From positions 70,477 to 134,476 of the forward strand of contig JAPSLO010000011.1 of NCBI GenBank assembly GCA_031180725.1: a stretch of DNA of 64,000 nucleotides. The letters run 5' to 3'. Both the position numbers and the translations under genes were made by a program. Below are positions 1-7,640 of this stretch, piece after piece. Positions within the stretch are counted from its first letter, which is position 1. The number at the start of each line of letters is the position of its first letter. The DNA comes from Roseomonas sp. (lineage in GTDB: Bacteria > Pseudomonadota > Alphaproteobacteria > Acetobacterales > Acetobacteraceae). A model generated the notes under the pieces. The model was given only the letters and a program-made list of their open reading frames with translations, did no database searches and was not told where the DNA came from.

Positions 1-2
1 AA

Positions 3-21
3 GACGAGAACGATTCTCAAC
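3..21. promoter_or_regulatory. Candidate Fur box at window edge
   Basis: The arms GAGAA and TTCTC (6-10 and 14-18) form an inverted repeat around CGA. Read on the minus strand, positions 19 to 5 match the commonly quoted Fur-type 15-mer TGAGAATCATTCTCA at 13 of 15 positions. The site lies beyond the 3' end of the DUF1127 gene, so its target would be a gene to the left, outside the window. Matched by eye only. Confidence 0.45.
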
Positions 22-75
22 AACCGGGCATGCGGGGGCGCGCTCGGCGCCGCCCGCGATGCTGCCGGGCGCCGC

Positions 76-300
76 TCATCGATGCGGCATCACATGACCG
101 GCCAGCTCGATGGTCCAGGCCGACTGCTGCCGGGGCAGGACCGGCTCCAGGCCGATATCGCGCAGCGTCGCGGCATCCAGCTCGTGCAGCGCGGCGCGGG
201 TGCGGTGTGCCAGCATCCAGGACCGGATGGCGCTGGCAATCCGGGTCAGGCGTCCGCCGGCAGCGGCGGGCAGGGCGGGGGCGGTACTGAGGCTGTGCAT
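76..300 (-). CDS. DUF1127 (YjiS-like) small protein
   Basis: This 74-residue protein has the typical DUF1127 C-terminal half: a basic helix (residues about 24-38) followed by HELDAATLRDIGL (39-51), the conserved L-x-D-I-G-L core. DUF1127 proteins are small, often stress-regulated alphaproteobacterial proteins. Some have been linked to RNA binding and phosphate or carbon metabolism, but the role here is unknown. The ATG at 300 is chosen because AGGAG sits 7 nt upstream; the frame is open further upstream without conserved sequence. It is monocistronic, downstream of gpsA on the same strand after a 154-nt gap. Confidence 0.8.
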   Translation of the reverse strand: MHSLSTAPALPAAAGGRLTRIASAIRSWMLAHRTRAALHELDAATLRDIGLEPVLPRQQSAWTIELAGHVMPHR

Positions 301-454
301 GACCTGTCTCCTGCTGAGGCGCCGGGATCGGCGACCTGGGCGGAGCATGGCGCGGGCCTGTACCAGCCTGATGTCGTGGCGCCGCCGAGGGCGGCGGATT
401 GCGTCGCGCGCATGTCGCGCCGGTTGCGCGGCGCGTGTCGCGCATGTCGGCGGG

Positions 455-1450
455 CTATTCGTCGCGCCGGGGGCGGGCGAGCAGCCGTCCCATCGCCTCA
501 CCCACCGAGATCTGGCCGGCGAGCAGGTCCGCCACCGCGGCGCAGATCGGCAGTTCCACTCCTGCCTCGGCGGCGCGGGCGACGATGGCGGGGGCGGTCT
601 CCACACCTTCGGCCACGCCGGCACGCGTGGCCAGTGCCGTCTCCAGGCTGGCGCCGCGCGCCAGCTCCATGCCCAACGAGGTGTTGCGGCTGCCCGGGCC
701 GGTGGTGGTCAGCAGCAGGTCGCCAAGGCCCGAAAGGCCCGAGGCGGTCTCCGCCCGCCCGCCAAGCGCGACCGTCAGCCGCGACAATTCCGCCAGGCCG
801 CGGGTGACGAGCGCGGCGCGGGCATTCTCGCCGAGGCCCGCCCCGATGACAGCGCCAGCGGCAATCGAGATCACGTTCTTCGCCGCACCGCCCACCTGCA
901 CGCCCATCGGGTCGTCGCCGCCATAGATGCGGAAGCCCGCCGTGCCCAGCAGGTCGCCGGCCACCTGGCGCAGCCCGACATCATGGCTGGCCAGCACCGC
1001 CGCGGCCGGCAGCCCCTTCGCTACCTCATGCGCGAAATTGGGCCCCGAGAGCACGGCGGCGCCGCGGCCGGGGAAGAGTTCCGCCACGACTTCCAGCGGA
1101 AAGCGCAGCGTGCCGCGCTCCACCCCCTTGGCGCAGAGCACCAGCGGCGCAGCGGAAGGCGGCAGGCCTGCCAGCACCGGGCGCAGGAACTGCGCGGGGA
1201 CGCAGACCAGCACGAACAGCGCCTCGGCCAGCGCCGCAGCGGGATCGGCCGTGATCTCAACGGCTGGGGAGAGCGGCGCGCCCTTCATGTAGGTCGCATT
1301 CTCCCGCGCCGCGGCCATGGCGGCGGCGCGGGCCGGATCGCGTGCCCAGAGGCCGACAGCATTGCCGGCGCGTGCGGCTTGAATGGCCAGCGCCGTGCCC
1401 CAGGCGCCGGCGCCCAGCACGGCGATGCGGCGTCGTGCGCGAGTGGGCAT
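455..1450 (-). CDS. gpsA: Glycerol-3-phosphate dehydrogenase [NAD(P)+]
   Basis: GpsA reduces dihydroxyacetone phosphate to sn-glycerol-3-phosphate in the cytosol, feeding phospholipid synthesis. The 331-residue protein opens with a Rossmann GAGAWGTALA motif (residues 13-22). It carries the family CAKG and LSGPNFAHEVA motifs and GGAAKNVISIAAG around the catalytic lysine, followed by the C-terminal helical domain with LSGLGDLLLT. Length is typical (about 330). It starts 9 nt after rlmJ ends, so the two are probably co-transcribed. In many alphaproteobacteria gpsA directly follows tsaD; here about 3.2 kb of other genes separate them. Confidence 0.95.
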   Translation of the reverse strand: MPTRARRRIAVLGAGAWGTALAIQAARAGNAVGLWARDPARAAAMAAARENATYMKGAPLSPAVEITADPAAALAEALFVLVCVPAQFLRPVLAGLPPSAAPLVLCAKGVERGTLRFPLEVVAELFPGRGAAVLSGPNFAHEVAKGLPAAAVLASHDVGLRQVAGDLLGTAGFRIYGGDDPMGVQVGGAAKNVISIAAGAVIGAGLGENARAALVTRGLAELSRLTVALGGRAETASGLSGLGDLLLTTTGPGSRNTSLGMELARGASLETALATRAGVAEGVETAPAIVARAAEAGVELPICAAVADLLAGQISVGEAMGRLLARPRRDE

Positions 1451-1459
1451 GTCCGTTCC

Positions 1460-2290
1460 CTATCGTTCCTCGGTGACGCGGGTCACCGTTGCGCTGGCTC
1501 CATCCTCGCCACGGCTGAGGGCGGCGAGCAAGGCAGGAAGGATGGCCCGCGCCTGGTCTTCAAAACCGAAGGGGGCATTGGCCACCAGCAGGCCGCAGCC
1601 ATTCAGGCGGGTGGGGTCCGTCGGCTCGCGCAGCGTCAGCTCGCAGGCCAGGCAATCGGGCACCTGCTGGTCCCTCAGCGCCATGTGGAAGGCGCGCACG
1701 GGGGCGCGGTGCTTGATGGGATACCAGCCAGCGATCACGGCGGCGCGGAAACGGTGGCGCAGCGTGGCGATGGCCTGGGACATGCGGTCGAACTCGCCCT
1801 CCTGCTCGAAAGGCGGGTCGATCAGCACCAGGCCACGGCGTTCGGGGAAGGGCGTCAGCGCGGTCACCGCTTCCCAGGCGTCGCGCTGATGGACGGCGGT
1901 CTGGGGATCGCGGCGGAAGCGAGCCCTCAGCGTCGCGGCGTCCTCCGGATGCAACTCGCACAGCATCAACCGGTCGCCGGGCCGTAGCAGGGCGCGTGCC
2001 AGCACGGGAGAGCCCGGATAGCTGGCCGGATAGCCGGCTGAGCGGATCTGCGCCTGGTAGTCCGCCAGCGCGGAATCGGGGCTCTCCATCACCCGTGCGA
2101 TGCCATCCCGCCATTCCCCGGTGCGCTGGGGTTCGGGGGCGGAGAGATCGTAGGCGCCGATGCCCGCATGGGTGTCGAGCACGGCCAGGGGTTTCGGCTT
2201 GGCGAGCAGGCTGCGCAGCAGCGCCAGCGTCAGCGCGTGCTTGACGCAATCCGCGAAGTTCCCAGCGTGGAAGGCGTGGCGATAGTTCAC
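1460..2290 (-). CDS. rlmJ: 23S rRNA (adenine(2030)-N6)-methyltransferase RlmJ
   Basis: RlmJ methylates N6 of A2030 in 23S rRNA using S-adenosylmethionine. The 276-residue protein has the family N-terminus NYRHAFHAGNFADCVKHA, the SAM-binding stretch LDTHAGIGAYDL (residues about 38-49) and the catalytic motif LIDPPFE, an Asp/Asn-Pro-Pro-Phe type N6-adenine methyltransferase site. The start is taken as GTG at 2290 because homologues begin at this tyrosine-arginine-histidine segment; a TTG 36 nt upstream keeps the frame open but adds unconserved residues. No strong ribosome site is visible before the GTG. It is followed after 9 nt by gpsA. Confidence 0.93.
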   Translation of the reverse strand: MNYRHAFHAGNFADCVKHALTLALLRSLLAKPKPLAVLDTHAGIGAYDLSAPEPQRTGEWRDGIARVMESPDSALADYQAQIRSAGYPASYPGSPVLARALLRPGDRLMLCELHPEDAATLRARFRRDPQTAVHQRDAWEAVTALTPFPERRGLVLIDPPFEQEGEFDRMSQAIATLRHRFRAAVIAGWYPIKHRAPVRAFHMALRDQQVPDCLACELTLREPTDPTRLNGCGLLVANAPFGFEDQARAILPALLAALSRGEDGASATVTRVTEER

Positions 2291-2422
2291 GGGCGGCGGT
2301 TTGCGCCGGCAGGTGGCAGGGCGCAAGCGGCGTGGCTCGAGGAGGACTCTGCCCTCGCCGAACCTACCCGTCAGGACCCGTCAGGAGGCTTGGCTGCCTG
2401 GACTTCGATCAGGTCAATGTCA

Positions 2423-2515
2423 AAGGCGGAGGGGGCCGGCCCCCTCCGCCTTCAACGTTGAAAACGCATAGGATCCAGGGGGCCATTGCCCCTTGGAGAG
2501 GTGGATCCGGAAGGG
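2423..2515. repeat. Cluster of GC-rich palindromes
   Basis: Positions 2423-2452 are a perfect 30-bp palindrome centred on GGCCGGCC. It overlaps the 12-bp palindrome TTCAACGTTGAA (2451-2462). It is followed by a near-perfect stem CCAGGGGGC/GCCCCTTGG flanked by two GGATCC copies (about 2471-2508). The cluster fills the gap between the lipoprotein gene and rlmJ, both on the minus strand. It may terminate lipoprotein transcription or be a repeat element; there is no long T-run. Confidence 0.6.
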
Positions 2516-2541
2516 CGTAGAGCCCCTCCCGCGACGCACGC

Positions 2542-2748
2542 TCAGCGTGCCGTCACCGCGCCGCCTACAGCGCCGAGGCCGCCGCCGATCAGCGCCCCCT
2601 TGCCGGCATTGCCGCTCATCGAGCCCACCGCCGCGCCCGCGCCAGCGCCGAGCAGGCCACCCGAAACGGCCCGCGAGCCCGGCGAACTTCCGCAGGCCGC
2701 CAGTGCCAGGCCGAGCGCCGTCAGCAGGGAAACCGTGGTGAGCCGCAT
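2542..2748 (-). CDS. Small glycine-zipper lipoprotein
   Basis: A 68-residue secreted lipoprotein. It has a short basic N-terminus, a hydrophobic segment and the lipobox LAAC (acylated cysteine at about residue 19). The mature part is rich in small residues (GGLLGAGAGAAVGSMSG and ALIGGGLGAVGGAV), which is a glycine-zipper pattern found in small outer-membrane or periplasmic proteins. The ATG at 2748 is preferred because GGAGG lies 5 nt upstream; in-frame ATGs at 2751 and 2760 sit too close to it. The biological role is not known; glycine zippers can oligomerise or insert in membranes. Confidence 0.75.
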   Translation of the reverse strand: MRLTTVSLLTALGLALAACGSSPGSRAVSGGLLGAGAGAAVGSMSGNAGKGALIGGGLGAVGGAVTAR

Positions 2749-2805
2749 CATTTCCTCCATCCGTCCTGTGGTGGATGAAACGCGCGCGGTGCGGAAAGGA
2801 TGCGC

Positions 2806-3105
2806 TCAGGGCGCGGTGAGGGCCTCGGCCAGCCGCTGTGCTTCCGCCAGCACCGCGCGGCCCAGCGGACTGTCGGCCGGCAGGTCCGGCCCGAGCAACG
2901 TTTCGGGCGCGCCGGTCAGCCGCGCGGCCACGGCGGCGCGCGTCTCCGGCGGGCTGGCTCGCAGCAGCGCGCCGAGCGCCAGGCGCGTGACCATCCCATA
3001 GGCCTCCTGCTGAAGCTGCTGCTGACGCATTTCCTTCAGCAGGGTGGTGATGTCGGCGAAGGTCTCGCGCAGATCCTCGGTGCGGACGGAGCGGGGCTTG
3101 AGCAT
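2806..3105 (-). CDS. Hypothetical protein
   Basis: An unrecognised 99-residue cytosolic protein. The N-terminal half (EDLRETFADITTLLKEMRQQQLQ) looks like an amphipathic coiled coil. The C-terminal half is alanine- and leucine-rich and probably helical. There is no signal peptide or catalytic motif. It starts at ATG 3105, preceded by AGGA about 10 nt upstream. It lies between the DUF2332 gene and the lipoprotein on the same strand, so co-transcription is possible. Codon use matches its neighbours, which supports a real gene, but no function can be proposed. Confidence 0.6.
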   Translation of the reverse strand: MLKPRSVRTEDLRETFADITTLLKEMRQQQLQQEAYGMVTRLALGALLRASPPETRAAVAARLTGAPETLLGPDLPADSPLGRAVLAEAQRLAEALTAP

Positions 3106-3193
3106 GGCGCGATCCTGCTGCGGGTGATGGCGCCGCGGAAGCTACCGGCCGGCATCGTCCTTGTCGCCCGCCCCTGCGGCCGCTGCCAGGGGC

Positions 3194-4201
3194 TCAGTTC
3201 AGGGGAACGCTGGCGCCGGCGATCCATTCGATGGCGGCGCCGTGCGGGTCCGTCCAGGCAACAGGGGACGCATTGACCGAGAGCAGGAAGCGGCCAGCTT
3301 CGCCTGGCTGGCCGGCACGCTCGGCGATGTCGGGCATGACGCCTGGCGCCTCATTGCAGATCCAGTAGGGGCAGAGGGAGGTCACCCCGTCGGCGAAGGC
3401 ACGCCTGTCGGCCGGGTCGGCGACATAGGCCAGCACGGCCGTGTGGAACACGACCAGGGTCGCGTCCCTTGGCGCCTCACGGCAAAGCGCCGGCAGTGCT
3501 TCTGAGGTCAGGTCGCCTTGAAGCACGCGCGGCCTGCGCGCGGCAGCCACGCGAAGGGCACCGCGCAAGCGGGCCAGGCGCGTTGTCTGCTCTGGCCAGA
3601 CCAGCGTTTCCAACCAGGCGGCGTGGCCGGGGTCAGTCGCGTCGAGCGGGTGCAGGTCCAGGCCTACCCGCCAGACGATTTGCGGCATGCGCGTCGGAAG
3701 CGGTGTTCCAGCGCCGGCGGAACAGGCGAACACCGGGAAGTCCATCCCGGCTTGGTCCGGCTGGAGCAGTCGCGATCCGTAATCGTAGCCGTAGAAGTCG
3801 GGCAACAGGCAGAGACCTGCCGACGCGCCGACCTCGATCAGGGCCAGGGGCTGCGGCAACTGCGCCAGGACCGGCACCAGCACTGCGCAACGCGCGGGCT
3901 CGTTGGTTTGCGTCGAGCGCTCCTGCATGACCGCGCGGACGGCGCCCGGGTCGGCGAGGAGCAGGCGCTTGAAATCCCGGTAATCCGCCGGTGTGCCGAA
4001 GAGAGATCGGACGGCCGCGAAGAGGAGATTGGGCTGCTGCTTCGGCCTCGGCAGTGTCAGCAGGAAGCTGATGACGTCATCATCGCGCGCGACGCCGCGG
4101 GCGAGCGCCTCGTACAGCGGCGAACGGCCGCGCGCCTCGTTGTCGGCGAAGCGAAGATAGCGCTCCGGGAGGGAGTCGGGGACCGGGTCGGCGGCGGCCA
4201 T
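3194..4201 (-). CDS. DUF2332 family protein
   Basis: A 335-residue protein recognised as DUF2332. It has an N-terminal helical region (RYLRFADNEARGRSPLYEAL), PNLLFAAVRSLFG, the glycine-rich LIEVGASAGLCLL (residues about 134-146), and a C-terminal part with LVVFHTAVLAYV. The LIEVGASAGL segment resembles a SAM-binding motif I, so a methyltransferase-like fold is a reasonable inference, but no activity is established. The start is ATG 4201; the frame stays open upstream without conserved sequence. It is transcribed divergently from the small gene at 4396, and separates gpsA/rlmJ from tsaD. Confidence 0.8.
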   Translation of the reverse strand: MAAADPVPDSLPERYLRFADNEARGRSPLYEALARGVARDDDVISFLLTLPRPKQQPNLLFAAVRSLFGTPADYRDFKRLLLADPGAVRAVMQERSTQTNEPARCAVLVPVLAQLPQPLALIEVGASAGLCLLPDFYGYDYGSRLLQPDQAGMDFPVFACSAGAGTPLPTRMPQIVWRVGLDLHPLDATDPGHAAWLETLVWPEQTTRLARLRGALRVAAARRPRVLQGDLTSEALPALCREAPRDATLVVFHTAVLAYVADPADRRAFADGVTSLCPYWICNEAPGVMPDIAERAGQPGEAGRFLLSVNASPVAWTDPHGAAIEWIAGASVPLN

Positions 4202-4395
4202 GAATGTCGATCGCGCCCTTGATGGCGCGCGGGATTGGAGATGGCCGAGGGCGCCCAGGCAAGCGCCCTTCCATGGTGGCCGCTTTCCGCCGATGCCGCC
4301 GGGCGCCGCCGGCATTTCGCCCTTGTTGTGGCGTGCCACACAGCCGGCGGCCGGCGGCCCGCCTACACCGTCTCTGTCATTGAACGGAGGCGATG

Positions 4396-4635
4396 ATGAG
4401 CGGCAGCGACAACATCCTGGCCTTCCAGCCGCGCAAGGCGCCCATGCCCGTCCAGTCCGCTCCGGCGCCGAAGGCGACGCAGCGCAGTCGCCATGACGCC
4501 GAGATCTACCGCTTCGCCGCGGCCATCTTGCGGGCGGGGTATCGCCAGTTCGTCGAGCATGCGAGCGTGACCGTTCCAAAGCTCAACGCGGCTGAGGCGG
4601 CGAAGCCGCGTCCGCGGCTCCGCGTCGTGTCCTGA
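4396..4635 (+). CDS. Small hypothetical protein
   Basis: A 79-residue basic protein with no recognised domain. Residues about 30-55 (SRHDAEIYRFAAAILRAGYRQFVEHA) may form a helix; the flanks are proline- and alanine-rich and likely disordered. Two ATGs occur in tandem (4393 and 4396); GGAGG at 4386-4390 has a workable 5-nt spacing only to the second. It stands alone on the plus strand between two minus-strand genes. The 190-nt region upstream holds an inverted repeat TGTGGC/GCCACA (4327-4340) that could be an operator for either divergent gene. Function unknown. Confidence 0.55.
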   Translation: MSGSDNILAFQPRKAPMPVQSAPAPKATQRSRHDAEIYRFAAAILRAGYRQFVEHASVTVPKLNAAEAAKPRPRLRVVS

Positions 4636-4686
4636 TCGGCTGGCGGACTTCGGCAAGTTCAGCGGAGGCCCGCCAACCTGCCTGCG

Positions 4687-5757
4687 TCACGGCCTGCCGC
4701 CAGCCTGCTCCGCTCCGGCCTGCCGCAACTGGTCCAGCGGCCAGCGTGGACGGGGGGCGTGGTCCAGCCCGTCCGCCATCCCTGCCTTCAGCCGCTCGAT
4801 CCCCGCCCAGGCCACCATGACGGCATTGTCGGTGCAGAGCCGGATCGGCGGCGCTACCAGCGGCAGGCCAGCCTTCTGCGCCACCCCCGCAAGGGCGGCG
4901 CGTACCCCGGCATTGGCCGCCACGCCGCCCGCCACCACCAGCGCCGTCGCGCCCGGCAGCATGGCCAGTGCGTTCCGTGCGCGATCCGCGAGCACCGCGG
5001 CGACCGAGGCCTGGAAGCTGGCCGCCAGATCCCGCCGCCCCATATCGTCCAGCCCTTTCGCCACCGCCTGCGCCACGGCAGTCTTCAGCCCGGAGAAGGA
5101 GAAGTCGCAGCCCGGCCGGCCGAACATGGGGCGGGGCAGGGGGAAGCGTGCGGGATCGCCGCCTTGGGCCAGCCTCTCCAGATGCGGCCCACCCGGCCAG
5201 GGCAGGCCGAGCAGCTTGGCCGACTTATCGAAGGCCTCTCCCACCGCATCATCCAATGTGGAGCCGAGCCGCCGGTGGTGCCCGACGTCCTCAACCGCGA
5301 CGCATTGGCAATGCCCGCCGGACAGCAGCAGCAACAGATACGGGAAGGCCAGGGGGTGCGACGCCACGCCCGGTAGTCGCGGAGTCAGGGCGTGCGCTTC
5401 GAGGTGGTTGATCGCCAGATAGGGGATGCCCTGCGCCAGGGCGATGCCCTTGCCGAGCGTCGCGCCCACGATCAATCCGCCAATCAGACCCGGCCCGGCC
5501 GTCGCCGCCACGGCGGAAAGCCCGGCCGGGGTGGTGCCGGCCTGCTCCAGCACGCGGCGGACCAGGGCCGGCAGATGGGCCAGATGCGCCCGCGCGGCGA
5601 TCTCCGGCACCACGCCGCCATAAGGGGCGTGGTCCTCCAGTTGGCTCAGCACCGCTTCGGCCAGGATGGTGCCGTCGGCGCGCAGCACGGCGGCGGCCGT
5701 CTCGTCACAGGAGCTTTCCAGCCCCAGCACCAGCGCAGAATCAGGCAAGGCCGTCAT
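4687..5757 (-). CDS. tsaD: tRNA N6-adenosine threonylcarbamoyltransferase
   Basis: TsaD, with TsaB and TsaE, transfers the threonylcarbamoyl group to A37 of ANN-decoding tRNAs. The 356-residue protein has the ASKHA-type N-terminus [23 protein letters not shown] and the metal-binding NHLEAH (His118 and His122). It also has LLLSGGH, the conserved [13 protein letters not shown] and the C-terminal [13 protein letters not shown] nucleotide motif. All expected motifs are present and length is normal. It is divergent from hemC across 168 nt, a standard alphaproteobacterial arrangement, so the two promoters share this gap. Confidence 0.96.
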   Translation of the reverse strand: MTALPDSALVLGLESSCDETAAAVLRADGTILAEAVLSQLEDHAPYGGVVPEIAARAHLAHLPALVRRVLEQAGTTPAGLSAVAATAGPGLIGGLIVGATLGKGIALAQGIPYLAINHLEAHALTPRLPGVASHPLAFPYLLLLLSGGHCQCVAVEDVGHHRRLGSTLDDAVGEAFDKSAKLLGLPWPGGPHLERLAQGGDPARFPLPRPMFGRPGCDFSFSGLKTAVAQAVAKGLDDMGRRDLAASFQASVAAVLADRARNALAMLPGATALVVAGGVAANAGVRAALAGVAQKAGLPLVAPPIRLCTDNAVMVAWAGIERLKAGMADGLDHAPRPRWPLDQLRQAGAEQAGGRP

Positions 5758-5925
5758 CGCGGGCCCATCGGCACTTTCATCGCCTCCTTCACGGTTCTAT
5801 GACGCGGTCTCATGTCGGTAGCCCATCCGCGCGGCACAGCCCAGCCGCACGCAACCCAGCCAAGCCTGCATGCGGGCCAGCCAGGTCGTCCCCGGGCGGC
5901 CGCCAATCCGCAGGTGAAGGCGCAT

Positions 5926-6882
5926 ATGCGCAGCCTGCCGCTGCGCGTGGGCACGCGCGGCTCGCCGCTGGCACTGTGGCAAACCCGCTATTTCCTGGAC
6001 CTGATCACCAAGTTCTGCCCCGTCTTGCGCAACGCCAAAGCGTTCGAGGAGCACGCCATCGCCACCTCCGGCGACAAGATCCAGGACAAGCGCCTGGCCG
6101 ATGTCGGCGGCAAGGGTCTGTTCGCCAAGGAAATCCATGAGGCACTGCTGGATGGCAGGGTGGATTTCGCCGTCCACAGCCTGAAGGACCTGGAGACCGA
6201 GCTGCCTTCCGGCATCGTCCTGGCCTGCACCCTGACGCGGGAGGATTGCCGGGATGCGCTGATCCTGGGCCCCGGCTGCCTGCCGCCGGACCCGGCCGAC
6301 CCCTTCGCCTGCCTGCCGGCCGGCGCGGTGATCGGCACCGCCTCCGTCCGCCGGCAGAGCCAGATCCTGGCCGCCCGGCCGGACCTGAGAATCGAGGTCA
6401 TCCGCGGCAATGTGCAGACCCGCCTGGCCAAGGTGAAGGACCCCGCCGGCGGGCCCATGGCCTCGCTGCTGGCGGTCGCGGGGCTGAAGCGCCTGGGGTT
6501 GGAAGGCGAGGCCGCCGTGGTGCTGGACCCGGAAGCCATGGTGCCGGCCGCCGGCCAGGGCATCGTCGGCGTTACCGTCCGTGCCGATGACGTGGAACTG
6601 CTCGAATTGCTGGCCGCCATCGAGGATGCGGAGGCGCGCGCCGTTTCCACCGCCGAGCGCAGCCTCCTGGCGGCCTTGGACGGCTCCTGCCGCACCCCGA
6701 TCGGTGGCTATGCCAGGCTGCTGCCGGACGGGCGCCTGCATCTGACAGGCCTGGTGGCCCGCGCGGATGGTTCCTTCCTGCTGAAGCGGGCGCTGCATGG
6801 CGACCCGAAGGAGGCCGCCCGGCTGGGGCGGGAGCTGGGCGAGAGCCTGCGCAAGGACAGCCCTGCCGACATCTTCGGGTGA
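5926..6882 (+). CDS. hemC: Hydroxymethylbilane synthase (porphobilinogen deaminase)
   Basis: HemC polymerises four porphobilinogen molecules into hydroxymethylbilane, an early step of heme and corrinoid synthesis. The 318-residue protein begins RVGTRGSPLALWQT and has DVGGKGLFAKEI, the active-site VHSLKDLETELP and IGTASVRRQSQ. The dipyrromethane-cofactor cysteine is in LDGSCRTPIGG at Cys255. ATG 5926 is chosen over an upstream in-frame start because it directly precedes the conserved domain and has AAGG 6 nt upstream. hemD overlaps its stop codon, so translation is probably coupled. Confidence 0.96.
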   Translation: MRSLPLRVGTRGSPLALWQTRYFLDLITKFCPVLRNAKAFEEHAIATSGDKIQDKRLADVGGKGLFAKEIHEALLDGRVDFAVHSLKDLETELPSGIVLACTLTREDCRDALILGPGCLPPDPADPFACLPAGAVIGTASVRRQSQILAARPDLRIEVIRGNVQTRLAKVKDPAGGPMASLLAVAGLKRLGLEGEAAVVLDPEAMVPAAGQGIVGVTVRADDVELLELLAAIEDAEARAVSTAERSLLAALDGSCRTPIGGYARLLPDGRLHLTGLVARADGSFLLKRALHGDPKEAARLGRELGESLRKDSPADIFG

Positions 6883-7640
6883 GCCCGCCGCGAGGCGTGC
6901 TGGTCGCCCGCCCGGAACCGGGCGGGGCCGAAACCGCGCGTCGTGTGGCCGCGCTGGGCTGGACGCCGGTGCTGGCCCCGGCCCTGGTACTGGCGCCGCG
7001 CCCCTTCACGATTCCCTACGGCTGCCAGAAGGTGCTGCTCGCCAGCCGCGCGGCTGCCCGCGCCCTGCCTGCGCCCGTCCCTGGACTATCCGTCCTGGCA
7101 GTGGGCGAAGCCACGGCGGCCGAGGCACGCGCGCGGGGATGGCCGGCCGAAGCCGCTGCCGGCACCGCGGAGGACATGGTCCGGATTGCCGGCGAAAGGC
7201 TGGCCCCGGACGCCGGGCCGTTATTGCTGGCGGTGGGGCAAGGCTATTCGCTGGAGTTGGCTGCGGCGTTGCGCCGGCTGAATTTTCGCGTGATCCGACG
7301 GGTGGCCTATGTGGCCAGACCCGCGACAGAACTGCCGGAAACGGCCCTCTGCGCCCTGCGGGAGGGCGTTGTGACCGCCGCCCTGTTCCACTCGCCACGC
7401 TCCGCCACCTGTGCCATCACCCTGCTCAGGTCCGCCGGCCTCGCGGCGGCCGTCGCGCGGATGGAGGCGCTGGCCATCAGCCGGCGTGTGGCGGAGGCGG
7501 CGATCGCCGCCGCCCGGCCCTTCGCCTTCGCGGCGGTGCGCTTCGCCGCGCGGCCCGAGGAGGAAGAGCTGATGCGGCTGCTGGGCCGGCCGGGGGAACC
7601 CGACGCCGGCGGCCGTGCTTGCCTTGTAGGAGAACCATGA
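6879..7640 (+). CDS. hemD: Uroporphyrinogen-III synthase
   Basis: HemD closes and inverts ring D of hydroxymethylbilane to give uroporphyrinogen III. Sequence conservation in this family is low. The assignment rests on the N-terminal VLVARPEPGGAETARRVAALGW, the two-lobed length (253 residues), the central LLAVGQGYSLELAAALR, the FHSPRSA segment and its position after hemC. It starts at a GTG that overlaps the hemC stop (GTGA), and its own stop overlaps the ATG of the next gene (ATGA). This is a tightly coupled operon. Confidence 0.9.
   Translation: MSPPRGVLVARPEPGGAETARRVAALGWTPVLAPALVLAPRPFTIPYGCQKVLLASRAAARALPAPVPGLSVLAVGEATAAEARARGWPAEAAAGTAEDMVRIAGERLAPDAGPLLLAVGQGYSLELAAALRRLNFRVIRRVAYVARPATELPETALCALREGVVTAALFHSPRSATCAITLLRSAGLAAAVARMEALAISRRVAEAAIAAARPFAFAAVRFAARPEEEELMRLLGRPGEPDAGGRACLVGEP

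Noticed and set aside
4363-4656. Minus-strand small gene opposite 4396-4635
   Set aside because: Has no ribosome site or domain and overlaps the plus-strand gene, which has GGAGG before its ATG.
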